Positions 1 through 11,176 of a DNA stretch of 64,000 nucleotides are shown here, piece after piece. Each line of letters opens with the position of its first letter. Position 1 is the first letter of the stretch. The translations under genes and the position numbers were made by a program. The notes under the pieces are model-generated. The model was not told the origin of the DNA, made no database searches, and worked only from the letters and a program-made list of their open reading frames with translations. Source of the stretch: Pyrus communis (taxonomy: Eukaryota; Streptophyta; Magnoliopsida; Rosales; Rosaceae). The stretch lies in assembly GCF_963583255.1 (NCBI RefSeq), contig NC_084810.1, forward strand, positions 11,305,853-11,369,852, given 5' to 3'.

Positions 1-469
1 AACTGTGATGCCTCAGGTCAAAAGACTAATTTGCATTATCCCAACCATGAGTTCTCATGTGACATGAATATGAGAACTCTTCGTTGATCGTGTTCAGTGA
101 ACTCATTCTCTATTGAGCACCTACATGCTTGTCTTGATGTCACACACACCAATGACTCGAGACTAGTCACTCTCCCTGAGAGAAGACATAGCACGTACTG
201 ATCTTAACGGACTGTCAATGCCCAATTGACAATCCTATGATCAGGAACGTTTAGGATGTGTCAACGAAAGAATGGTCTCATGAATCTAACTTCTTTAGAT
301 CGCATTCTTCCAATCACATATTCCTTGGACTTATCGTTTAAGCATATAACATTTATATGAGACGGCTCAAACAATAATCTTTGCCCTTAATATTAAACTA
401 GATTAGTTTAACATGTGAAATGTCCATAAAGTATCATCATATGATTGGTTTTAGGGCACATTTCCAACA
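1..469 (-). repeat. 3' LTR of the copia element, partial
   Basis: This matches 7098-7565 almost base for base. It ends at CCAACA (plus strand), i.e. TGTTGG at the LTR start on minus. The rest of the LTR lies to the left of the window. Confidence 0.9.
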
Positions 470-482
470 ATCTCCCACTTGC
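470..482 (-). other. Polypurine tract of the copia element
   Basis: Minus-strand reading gives AAGTGGGAGAT directly before the LTR start TGTTGG. This is the typical plus-strand primer site of plant Ty1/copia elements and fixes the orientation as minus. Confidence 0.85.
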
Positions 483-499
483 ACTAGAGCCAATCAGCT

Positions 500-1070
500 T
501 AGTCATCAGTGATGATACCTCTTCTGTAGTCATTTCATAAATGGCTGTGTAGTAGGCCTAGACAATGGATATCTATATGTTATCCATAGAAGCAACCTTG
601 AGAATAACGACGTCACCATTATACATGATTCTCAATCATGTGGTTCAGTCTCTCATTTGAGTTCGGACCTTGATGAGACCTTGATTCCCTGGCTTGAGCT
701 ATTGCCCCATTAGTGTCATACACTTTCTGGTTGGAACCGAATGGAGAGTTCATAAATGAACTTTCCCATCCAAACAACAATGTTGTAAGCTTCTATATGG
801 CAATATATTTTGCATACATGATGGAACACATTAAAGTCATTACTTTTAACGTTTCCACCCAAATATCTCTTTAGTCATAATAAAGAGATATCTCATTTAT
901 CACTTCATTCAAAATGAAGAGATATTCTATGATGGATTAGATTCATAATCTAATACATTTACGCTTCCATTACGTTACTCTAATTCTTCCTCATTCTTGA
1001 GGAATCCATCCTTAGTATTTCTTAAATACCTAAGGATTCACTTGACAGTTGCCATGGTTCTGATCCTGGG
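500..1070 (-). pseudogene. Degenerate copia RNase H domain
   Basis: Reverse-strand translation gives recognisable copia RNase H segments separated by frameshifts and stops. One (about 985-1060) reads ILRYLRNTKDGFL, the region upstream of the first catalytic block. Another (about 640-745) reads TNGAIAQARESRSHQ, which in intact elements is the CDNNGAIAQAKEPRSHQ-like block. Order and strand agree with the LTR, PBS and PPT assignments. No function remains. Confidence 0.8.
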
Positions 1071-4000
1071 CTTGCACTGATATTATCTTGTACCTGTTCT
1101 AGGTACAACTTATATCAATGTTTTCATACAATATGAAATACATAAATCACCTTTCTGCGTATGCATAAAGGATTCTATTTACGCATTATTTCTTTGGGAG
1201 TCAAAGGGTACATTCCCTTTGAGAAGAACAACTTCCTAGTCTCACTAGAATTGTCATTCTAATTGAAGTTTATCATCATATGAGAAACTTCCTAGCATCT
1301 CTTGTCTATTTTAGGGATTGATATAATCCAATTATATCTTGAAATATATCATTATAGATTTCCATCCCATAGACTATATCTCCCATATACATTCTATCAT
1401 TATAGAATGTTTAAAGTCATAACTTTAACGATGAAGAATTCTTTCATTTTCAAAATTAATATATATCATGTATATATATTCAAATTTAGGAATATGATTA
1501 ACTCCCACTAATCTTTTGTAAACCTAGTAAACAAAAGATTCATTTACATCTTTATGAGAAATCAAACGATTTGATCCTTTTTCTCATAAGATGCTTATAG
1601 CTCCCACTAAGTGTAGTCATAAGGATTTTCATTCTTATTTCTTTCGAATTAAGAGGTGTAACTCTATGACATAGTCATAAAGTTCAAACCATTCAACTGA
1701 GACGATTTATAAATCCTTCTCGACTACCTTGGAGCTTGTGGTGTAGGAACTAGGTTGTTATATTTGTTGATCATATCAAACAAATATTGCTTATTAGCAC
1801 ACAACCCCAGATCTTAACATGTTTAAGATTTGCCTTTCTTTCCAACTACATCTTATGGAGTTATGAAAATTTCGGAAGATCTTCTAATTGACAATCATAT
1901 TGTTTTAGAAGTATATATATATATCCTATATATGGGTAATAGATAACATCCAACAAACTAAATTTTATTCAAGTTCGTTCTTCTCCTAATGGAGAAATTC
2001 ATTATCTTATGATGCTATTTTCCTTGATATCTTTCAAGGAAACTCATCTAAAGTGTTATCTTTCCTTGGATCAAATCCAAGGAAGTAAATACTTTAGACG
2101 TCTTACTCATCAACTTGCATTTCTTGAATTCTTTGAAACCTTTTGCAAAGTATTCGGACTTGTGTTTATTCAAAATAAATTATAGTCCAACCGAGAGTGA
2201 TCTTCGGTGAATGTCATACAACATGAGTAGTATTATGTTGTGGACAAGTGCCACTAACATCTAAGTGAATTATCCTTAACAACTTTGTGATTCTTTCTTC
2301 TTTCCAAAAGAATAAAGATTCGAACATTTCGCCTCTATACAATATAACAAGAAGGTATTGGATCCGGGTCTAACGATCCAATGCATCCATCTATTACCAA
2401 CTCGTAATTTATGTTTTAGAGGTATCACAACTTAGTTGAGATTAGTCACTACCTTGCAACCTTTTGGGTTTTAAGCATCATCGTATTCTAAACAGTTAAA
2501 CTACCACATCATCTCTACTATAGAGATAACCAATTAAATTACAATAATCTAATTATTGATTAATAAAGAACAATGTTTTGTCAAACAAAACATTTATCCA
2601 TCTCTACTATAGTGACGGATTTAAGTTCCTTAAAATTGGAATTTAAAGACAATCTTTAGTATTTTTCAATTTCTTTGGTAGTTCATATGAGGAAGTAAGT
2701 ACAATCCGCTTTCGCAGAGATCTATATTTTATTCACTTTCCGAATGTGAAGTACTTTCTCTTCTCTCATTAATCTTCTACTTCTTATTAGCACACTTTTA
2801 CAACAATTGTAAAACATAGTTACTAATACAGAATCATGCATTCAAGTAGAAGAACCAACTGTTATGAACTTTTCAAGAACATTTTACAACACCTTCAAAA
2901 GGTGTGTTCTTGACACTTGCAAGACATTTCTTGCAAATACCCCTTCCAATGTCCATCCTTTCATAAAGAAAGTTTGTTCCCTTGGAGTTATTTTTGCTTT
3001 CTTCATTTGACTTCTCTTTTGACCACAATAGTCATGGTCCCTAAACTCCCACTATCTCTCTTGAAACTTATTTCAAATGTGTTATACACATCAAACGATT
3101 TGGAGAGTGTGCGGTTATTGTTCACTATATAGTTTACAATAAACTTAGTGAACCATTAGGATAGGGACACAAAGGTGAAGTCCTTGCCTAGTTTCCGTCT
3201 CGTTAAGTGTTTTGACACTTCAACATTCAATGATTCAAAATCATCATTAGTCCATGTTGATGGACTATTTTTGTCAACCAACCATTATGTTCTCAACATA
3301 ATTACAAACTTTCAAGAGTTGTTCAAGGCAAATCTCATTTCTTCATACAACAATTTGTAAGTGAAGAATCATGGCACATAAAGTGTCCATGCCCTTGTGC
3401 TTACTTCTCAAGTTCCTTGTTCGTGTAACAAAGAGACAAGCACTAGAGTTTGCATTGTCCTCTTCATGGTAGACTTATCTAACATGTTCTTCCATTGATA
3501 CATTATCAATAGGAAGATTGTGAGGATGAGACTACTTAGGCACTTTTACAATCCATTCAAGACAATCTATGGGATTGTGGTACCAAGTTCGGAAACTTAA
3601 GCGTTCGGTTTTTCTTTGTCAAGTTTTGGATAGCGTTTGCAAATATATTGGTAAACAAATACATAACGAATATAAATTGATTGATTTTAAGCTATTTGAT
3701 CCGGGTCTTTAAATCAAAATAGCACCACCCACTATTTTTGGCAAATTCCATATCCCTCATCGGAATTCGAGAGTTTTGTTGAACTCTTAGTGGGGTATGG
3801 GAGACTCACCATTACCAAGCCCACCTCACGATGATACGATATCGGTTAGCAAAAATAATGATGAGAGAATAACACTTTACTCATTTACAACTCTTGTAAT
3901 TACCCATCTAGTTTGGCCTCTAGAGAATGTGGCCTCACGATGATACGATATCGGCACCATTGCACTTAGTTAAGTTATTCCCACCATGCTTAGTTCATGA

Positions 4001-4619
4001 AGGGGTTCAAGAATAGCCTCACAATGATATGATATTGGCCATCCTCGTTGCCTACACTTACATCATCATATGTTTATGGACTCCTCCTGAGTGTAAGCAT
4101 GCACTTTGTACTCCCCCATGATAGGGTGAAGCCGGTGTACAAGTCACAAACGATTGGAGCCCACCACGGTGGAAGGACACGAAGAGATATTCAAAGCATC
4201 TCTCGCTTATCAACTTAATATTGATTTGGTTGAGGGTTTTTAGGTCTCATCACATATAAACATACATTTTAATCCAATTAAAACATTTTGGTCCTATTAC
4301 AACTATTGGTCCATATGATTGATTTAGTAGTATATAATACTCCCACTATGCTTTTAAAACGGTTTTTAAAGCAAGACTATATGGTACTACTTACATAAGA
4401 TTTGCATTCATTGATGGACTATATAGTTGCCTTAGGGCCTTAGGATGACTATGAACCTTTGATTCGATTCAACACGAGCCTAGTGTTGAATCTCAGTCTA
4501 GGGATGGTGATTGATTTTAGTTACGCGTTTAATCACATTAAGGCGTGTTATCTTAATGGGCGTTGGACCCAACTACTCCAATTTCATGCATATCGAATAA
4601 AACAAGAAAGGAGTACTTC

Positions 4620-4727
4620 AAAGTAAATAAGAGCTTATGCTCTTTTACAACAATTGATCAAATCAAATTACTTTAAAGTAAAGAAGAGCTTATGCTCTTT
4701 TACAACAATTGATAATATCAAATTACA
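4620..4727. repeat. Tandem duplication, period 55 bp, inside the copia interior
   Basis: The segment containing AAGAGCTTATGCTCTTTTAC occurs at 4621 and again 55 bp later at 4676, with a few substitutions and a small indel. Each unit contains the palindrome AAGAGCTTATGCTCTT, so each copy could form a hairpin. Confidence 0.85.
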
Positions 4728-5741
4728 ACCAAAATTTAATCTACACATTCCCATGGTTCAAACAAATTTGAAACGGCCTTTCACATAGCTCAATTATCGT
4801 AGGCTAAGGTTCATAATCACCCTTTCTTTAATTAATTAACGCTTTAACTAATTAAACATGAATGCAACATTTTCATTTGGTTTTTGTATCCATAGAATTG
4901 ATTTAAATGGAGCTAAATGAAATGAAAATCCAATTCTCATTTAAAGAGACAAAACAATTTTGTTCTCTACCTAATTTGGGCCAAAAACAATGACCACAAC
5001 AATTTGGGTCACTTTGTTAAAACAAAAACTTTTGGGGTCAAAATGCAAATACACAAAAGTAACAAAACTTTATTTAATTGCACAAAAGTCCCTCCATCAC
5101 CTTTTACCAAAGGTGGCCGGCCATAGTGTTGAAAAATTGAAAAAATCTAAAGTTTTGTAAGTGGTTTTTGGTAGGTAAGACAAAGGTGACTTTGATGGTT
5201 TGTAAGAAAATGTTTTTTATAAAACTTTAAAATTCTTTTAGTCACATCTCACCAATAACTATCACCCACCATTTGAAAAACAAAACTTTATGAAAAACAT
5301 AAAACTTTTGAATCAAAACTTCAAAACTTTTTGTTCTTGGTAAGAACTTCAAGAAATATGAAGAACATACATGAAAACTCATAATAGCTCCATGGATGTT
5401 TTCTTTCACCAAAAACTCAAATTTTCACAACTCAAAAGAGGGTTAATATCCTAGGGTACTTAGGGGTTCCAAAAGTCACTTTAAAACACTTTTAACAAGT
5501 CAAACAAGAACCCAAAAATCCACCCTTTGGATTTGGCCGAATTTCCCCAAAAACATGGCACCAAATTTTAGCTCCAAAATTCATGCTCATATGAACTACA
5601 TCTACAACATTTGAGATGGCAAATTTTCTAACAAAATTTACATTCAAAGAAGCAAGAATAAAGCTTGTAACAATTACAACATTCAAATCACAAACTATGA
5701 ACTACAAAACCCAAAAGGATTCACCAACTACTAGACATAGA

Positions 5742-5754
5742 CTCTTGATACCAA
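5742..5754 (-). other. Primer binding site of the copia element
   Basis: Minus strand reads TTGGTATCAAGAG immediately after the LTR end CCTTCA. The TGGTATCA core is the usual complement of the 3' end of initiator tRNA-Met used by plant Ty1/copia elements; the distal part is diverged. Confidence 0.8.
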
Positions 5755-5755
5755 T

Positions 5756-7565
5756 TGAAGGAAAATTTGTGAAAAACAAGTTCATTTGAGCAACATCAAC
5801 AACATGCAATTAACAATTAAAAGGCGGAATCATGTTTATATGCACTCAAAAACAAAACTTAACCCATGAACTTCAAAGCCTAGTAAGTAGGTGAACCAAG
5901 ACTCAACTCAAAACAAAGTGAGTTGAGAAATCAATACCTTTGTAGATTCCTCTTTGCATAAGCAAAGGCTAATCACCCAAAGAGAGGGCCTTCATTCCTT
6001 GCATCTTAGATCCATGGATTTGGATGGATGAAAAGGTTTCTCCAAGTTCCCAAAATTGAGAACCTCTAAGTCTCCACACCAAGGTAAGATTGGAGAAGAA
6101 ATGAGTGACCTTGAGGAAGTAAGATTGCTAGATGTTTTCCTCAAGAGTGGCCGGCCATTTTAGAGAGAAAGGAGAGTTTGTTTTCATCTTTTCTCCTTAG
6201 AAAAACCCTAAAGATGAAATGGCTATAAAGATGTCTTTATACCACCTCACAATGGAGTGGCAAACTTGCAATTAAGCCAAGTTCACTACCCTCCTCTAAA
6301 TGGCCGAATTTAAGGGGATTTATTGGGCTATTTGGGCCTTTGTGAATCATTATTCATTAAGTTGTCATACAACTTAAGTCAATGGACTTGACGTTCGAAG
6401 CCCATTGGGCCTTAAGGTCCAAAACTATCCCGAGGTCTTTTAACGAACTTATTCGTTTGATTAATAATCATATTAATTAATCCTTGCCATAAATAATTAA
6501 ACCATTTAATTATTCTTACTCATCTCCGTTGAATCTTCAATCTCTACCTTACACGGTGTACGATCCATTAGGTTCCTTTTAGCGAGGTAGTGGGCGATTC
6601 AAACTCTTTCAAATCGATTGTGAATTGAAACTTACTTTCAATTCTCCCGTTAGTGATAATACACTTTTAGGGCTTCCACAAACCATGGTTGACGCCTAGC
6701 AGCATGTCATGGTTACCCAAGCTAATCAGAAGAGGTGGAGAACCTATTCAGTTTTAGGATTACAAATGCAATACGGTCTTTCTCTAATACAATACTCTTG
6801 ACCACATTGTTTGGTTTGATAGTTTATTCATGTCTACTATCCAATGTGAGTCTTGTGCTTATATGATTACCTTGAATGTGATTTGGAACACATTCCAACA
6901 TCTCATTCATACTCTGGCCAGAGATTCTAAATCATATCATAGAGTATTCTCCCTCAAACATTTTGAAGGTTAGAGATCCCTTGTTGCGCATTCACTTGCC
7001 TCCATGGCTAAGTGGCTTAACCCCAACGATGCCGTGGACACCCTCCTGATGGAGTGACTTTGACATAATCAAAGATTAAGGACCTAACCACAAGACAACT
7101 GTGATGCCTCAGGTCAAAAGACTAATTTGCATTATCCCAACCATGAGTTCTCATGTGACATGAATATGAGAACTCTTCGTTGATCGTGTTCAGTGAACTC
7201 ATTCTCTATTGAGCACCTACATGCTTGTCTTGATGTCACACACACCAATGACTCGAGACTAGTCACTCTCCCTGAGAGAAGACATAGCACGTACTGATCT
7301 TAACGGACTGTCAATGCCCAATTGACAATCCTATGATCAGGAACGTTTAGGATGTGTCAACGAAAGAATGGTCTCATGAATCTAACTTCTTTAGATCGCA
7401 TTCTTCCAATCACATATTCCTTGGACTTATCGTTTAAGCATATAACATTTATATGAGACGGCTCAAACAATAATCTTTGCCCTTAATATTAAACTAGATT
7501 AGTTTAACATGTGAAATGTCCATAAAGTATCATCATATGATTGGTTTTAGGGTACATTTCCAACA
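5756..7565 (-). repeat. 5' LTR of the copia element, complete
   Basis: The 1,810 bp LTR is bounded by TGAAGG at 5756 and CCAACA ending 7565 on the plus strand, i.e. TGTTGG...CCTTCA on minus. Its distal 468 bp (7098-7565) duplicates 1-469 with very few differences. Its outer end lies directly against the Cassandra polypurine tract that begins at about 7566. Confidence 0.88.
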
Positions 7566-7860
7566 AGGGGGTGGATTGTAACATCCCACATCACTCAGGG
7601 GAGTGATCCTTAAATGTATATTCCCATCTTTACCTAGAGCGAGGCCTTTTGGGAACTCACTAGCTTCGGGTTCCATCGGAACTCCGAAGTTAAGCGAGAG
7701 GGGGGCTTGAGCAATCCCATGATGGGTGACCCACTGGGAAGTTGCTCGTGAGTTCCTAAAAACAAAACCGTGAGGGAATGGTAAGCCCAAAGCGGACAAT
7801 ATCGTGCTACAGTGGTGGAGCGGGCCCGGGAAGCGATCCGTCCCGAGCCAGGATGTGACA
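7566..7860 (+). mobile_element. Cassandra-type TRIM: polypurine tract plus 3' LTR
   Basis: A purine-rich stretch (AAGGGGGTGGAT, 7566-7576) precedes a 284 bp LTR at 7577-7860 with TGTAACATCCC...GGATGTGACA termini. The LTR carries a 5S rRNA-derived core, the hallmark of Cassandra terminal-repeat retrotransposons in miniature. No 5' LTR or interior follows on this side, because the copia element directly abuts the PPT; the rest of Cassandra may lie left of the window. The following bases (AAAAC) do not match the bases before the LTR, as expected if this is the 3' LTR of a longer element and not a solo LTR. Confidence 0.9.
7639..7756 (+). other. 5S rRNA-derived domain inside the Cassandra LTR
   Basis: The stretch contains GGAACTCCGAAGTTAAGCG and GATGGGTGACCCACTGGGAAG, which match plant 5S rRNA, including the region of the internal RNA polymerase III control boxes. 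The ends differ from real 5S rRNA, and the copy is single and embedded in an LTR. It is therefore a 5S-like retrotransposon domain and not a 5S gene. Confidence 0.9.
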
Positions 7861-7962
7861 AAAACTTTGAGTTTTAACGATAAGGACAAAATAAAGGGTA
7901 AAGTGAATAGTACCATGATTGACTTTTTAGTGTAAAAATGTGGTTTTTCGCTAAAGTTCACT
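7861..7962. repeat. Short dispersed repeat, copy 1
   Basis: About 100 bp beginning AAAACTTTGAGTTTTAACGA and ending near TTTTTCGCTAAAGTTC. It recurs at 38303-38431 and, more diverged, at 38544-38632. Shared internal parts include GTGAATAGTACCATGATTGA. No coding capacity; the class is uncertain (MITE- or SINE-like). Confidence 0.8.
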
Positions 7963-9598
7963 TAAAAAATTCCCACACACACGCGGACGTCAAATTCATA
8001 TCTCCTAGGGCTATTGCGTGGTTGGTTGACCAATTAGCCTCGTATGTGGGTTTGCCAAGGGAATAAGATGCAAAATTTTACTTATAACGCACGCACTGAG
8101 TTAAGCGCTGCCACGGGTTAACTGTGGGCCCACACCTATATCTCACTTTCTAGAGTGAGTAGTAGGTGGGGTCGTTGGTTGGGTTCTTTGTTTAAAATGA
8201 TGTCACATTTACTATGTATTATTATTGGGTTGTTTTATTAATACCTCACATATTGTTGAATACACTTCACATACTAAATACACCCCACATCATCTTTTTC
8301 AATCAAAATTTATCTTAGTACACCCCACATACTTTTCTATACTACCCTCACATGCCAAACTTTCTACATACACCCCGCATTCTTCACATACATTCAACAT
8401 TCTCTCATTGTTCATTCTTACCACACTTCCAAATTTCAAGACTCTCACTAAACATGTAAATGCTAATTATGAGGTGGACTACATGACATTCGATTATTGG
8501 TTTATTTTACTGGTAGTGGACAAATCCAAAATTTGTATCCCTCTTTGTTACTCCACTAAAGTCAATCTCACAAAATTTTGACCTAAAAAAGAATGATAGG
8601 ACATGGGTGAATTTATTTTTTCTTTTTTCAAAATTATAATGGGTTCAAATTTTTACTGTACAAAATTTAAAAGAAAGTAGTGCCAACTACCAAACTTACC
8701 ACTTAGAGAAAAATTTGTTTATATTATAATGGATTTATTCTTTTTTTTTTTTTTTTTTTTTTGAGAAATTGAAATTTTGTTTTTGAGTATTTATAGATTT
8801 TGATAAAAAAAAAAATGTTGTAGTTCTTACAAAATCCATAATGAAGTATGTCTGGTTACGAATTTGTAACATTTTTTTATCTTTAGGGTTTAGGTTTCTA
8901 TCAATTTGGGGGTTTTTGTCAATTAGGGGTTTTAGGATTTTAGGGTTCGGGTTTAGACAACCAATTTAGAGTTAGGGTTCATATTAGTAAATAATTTGTG
9001 TATTAAATTTTTTTTAAAATTTTTTGGGGCTAAATAGTCATTTCATGTTAAGATACATGAGTGATTTAATAATACATATTTATGTGGGGTGTATTCAACA
9101 ATAAGTGGGGTGCTAATAAAAAACCCCATTATTATTTTGTATTATCTATTTAATAGAGATAAGTCGACTAACACATATGATTTTATCTCTATTATAAAAA
9201 TATACGAATGATGATACAAATAAATGGTAATAATAAATTTTTTTTGTTTCTTATGGGTTGTGATGTTTTGTTTTTTTTTTTTTTCAAAAAGTGACAATCC
9301 ACCATTCCGAGGGTAAGGAAGACATAGCTTTTAAGTTTTTATTGGCTATCATCGTATAATTCACCAATATTAAAAAACGAATCAAAGACATGTTGTATGA
9401 AATATGAACTTGAAATTTGTTCCAATCACTAGATCCATGATGGTTGGTTATATAATGTTTGGGTTGTGGGTGAGAGAGGAGGACAAGAGAGATGTTGGCC
9501 TTGCAGTTAATAAATCAATCTAGGTGTTGGCCTTGCAGATAATAAATCAATCTCCAAAAATCCCATTTTCCTTAAAAAAAAATAATAATAAAAATAAA
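7963..9598. repeat. Long dispersed repeat, copy A
   Basis: About 1.6 kb shared with 22839-24640. Both copies start near GCGGACGTCAAATTCATATC and share the blocks GATGCAAAATTTTACTT and GACAATCCACCATT. Both end with CAAAAATCCCATTTTCCTT followed by an A-rich tract. The middle (about 8230-8970) has diverged. Copy A lacks both MITE insertions seen in copy B. Near 9494-9552 a short segment containing TTGGCCTTGCAG is duplicated. ORF 8225-8581 lies in this repeat and has no recognisable domain. Confidence 0.8.
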
Positions 9599-9957
9599 AA
9601 GGCCCGGTTCCAGTCTACCCACCAAACGGGACCTTCATCCCCCCATAAGCTTATTAAGAGAAAATAAGAATACAAGTACAGAGACATAAAGTCAAATCTC
9701 GTTTACGAGAAAAACATAGCAAGTAATACGACAGGGGAATAAAGATCAACCCCACTTACAAAGAAAACATATAATAAAAATCATTTGAAACGATAGCTGG
9801 TAAAAGTAGAAAGATCATGAATATAAGCAGAAGCTACACATGAAGGAACGTTAGACCACCAGTAATATATATCGTGATATGCACCAAATTAGCTAAGGCC
9901 TCGGTCCCACAGTTGCCCTTGCTAAGTATATGGGAAACAGAAACAACATATGCCTAA
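9599..9957 (-). pseudogene. LINE (L1-type) C-terminal RNase H tail and 3' UTR, segment 3
   Basis: Minus-strand translation gives pieces such as GNCGTEALANL and WWSNVPSCVASAYIHDL, resembling the C-terminal end of the RNase H-like domain of plant L1 elements. A stop at about 9797 and 3' UTR-like sequence follow. The segment continues the LINE fragments at 10925-11176 and 20192-20461, split by two later insertions. A frameshift separates the two readable pieces. Confidence 0.7.
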
Positions 9958-10924
9958 GAGGTATTCATCAATTTCCCCCCTGAACTTGTGACCATTGGCC
10001 AATTTCCCCCCTCAACTTTAATTTTGGCCAATTTGCCCCCTTAACTCTCATAATTAGTCAATTTCCCCCTTCAACTTTAATTTGGCCAATTTCCCCCCTC
10101 AACTCTCAAAATTAGTCAATTTGCACCCTACTGTTAATTTTTTTTTTTTAAATTTTCCATCTATTCTTTTCTTAATTTTCAATCTTTCTAATAACTTCCA
10201 ACAAAGTACTAAAATTAACATAAACTCACTTGCATAATATAGGGTAAAATATACAAAAACATAATACAATTAGTATGTGATATGGGTTGATTATAAGAAA
10301 AAGTTATGAATCGGGTTTAAAGCATGTAGAAGAAGAAATAATAACAAAAAGAAATAATAACCTAAACTTATGGATCAGACCTATTTCAATAAAATGCGTT
10401 TTTCTTAATAAGGAGTAGAAAATTATGAATATACTAGCCATTTTTTTCACTAAAGCTCGATTCTCTGCAATTTACTTGAACTTAGCTTTCACTTTTATAA
10501 AGAAAATTGTATTCACATACAAAAATTTACACATCAATCCTTTTTGTTATCAATTTTGTATAGTAAAAAATCAAATAAAATTACTCCATACTGATTTATT
10601 ATGACTAATAATACTATCTATGATAAATTGTAAAATTCTAAATTTTAATCTATTTGTAATAGGATAAAGATATAGGAACATGATTGACATACATCTTATT
10701 TAGTTTCTTACACACACTTGTTTAATTATGATCAAATTAAAAAATTAACAGTAGGGTGCAAATTGACTAATTATAAAAGTTGAGGGGGGAAATTGGCTAA
10801 ATTAAAGTTGAGGGGGAAAATTGACTAATTATGAGAGTTGAGGGGGGAAATTGGCCAAAATTAAAGTTGAGGGGGGAAATTGGCTAACGGTCACAAGTTA
10901 AGGGGGGAATTTGATGAATACCTC
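9958..10924. mobile_element. Mutator-type MITE with long terminal inverted repeats
   Basis: This 967 bp element is flanked by a perfect 9 bp target duplication, TATGCCTAA (9949-9957 and 10925-10933). The terminal inverted repeats are about 185 bp, starting GAGGTATTCATCAA on each side. They consist of runs like CAATTTCCCCCCTCAACTTT, so the strands are C-rich at the left end and G-rich at the right. The roughly 600 bp interior is AT-rich with no ORF of note. The 9 bp TSD and long TIRs fit a non-autonomous MULE. It lies inside the LINE remnant. Confidence 0.9.
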
Positions 10925-11176
10925 TATGCCTAATATGCCATAGGCAATTGCTCCAATCAACAAGCAAATACAAATTAATGATAGAACTATGAGAGTTTAA
11001 CTAGTGAATCACCATACTTGAGTTTGTCTCCAACCAAATGTGATGCCATTCATGCACCCAAGCAACTCGAATAGCCTCAGCTGCAATCGAACTAGAAAAA
11101 TTTGTGGACGACGTAAAAGAACCCAAAGCAATACCTTGATAATCACAAAACACATCACCATAACTTGCGTGACCCA
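10925..11176 (-). pseudogene. LINE RNase H-like domain, segment 2
   Basis: Minus-strand translation includes ASYGDVFCDYQGIALGSF and SIAAEAIRVAWVHEWHHIWL, the pattern of the RNase H-like (RVT_3) domain at the C-terminus of plant LINEs, including the conserved A(A)EA helix and the WLETNSS block. It is broken on one side by the Tat-like LTR element at 11177 and on the other by the MULE-type MITE at 10924. The frame resumes in 20192-20461 upstream. Confidence 0.8.

Larger units (their letters stand above)
1..7565 (-). mobile_element. Decayed Ty1/copia LTR retrotransposon, cut by the window edge
   Basis: Two direct copies of one sequence flank a 5.3 kb interior. The copy at 5756-7565 is complete (1,810 bp, TG...CA when read on minus). 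The copy at 1-469 is the distal part of the other LTR. On the minus strand a PBS-like TGGTATCA follows the right LTR, and a copia-style polypurine tract (AAGTGGGAGAT) precedes the left one, so the element reads right to left. No long ORF survives. Around 500-1070 minus-strand translation in shifting frames gives copia RNase H remnants, such as TNGAIAQARESRSHQ and ILRYLRNTKDGFL. Near 4620-4727 a 55 bp unit is repeated. The remaining interior (about 1100-5740) is AT-rich decayed sequence with only short ORFs. The element looks old and immobile. The left flank lies outside the window, so its TSD cannot be tested. Confidence 0.9.

Noticed and set aside
4620..4727. CRISPR-like repeat
   Set aside because: Only two copies, no spacers, inside a plant retrotransposon.
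7639..7756. Functional 5S rRNA gene
   Set aside because: Single copy, altered ends, embedded in LTR termini with a PPT; it is the Cassandra 5S-like domain.
7533..7961. 142-codon minus-strand ORF
   Set aside because: It lies across the copia border, Cassandra LTR and its 5S-like domain; the translation is an artefact of a GC-rich LTR.
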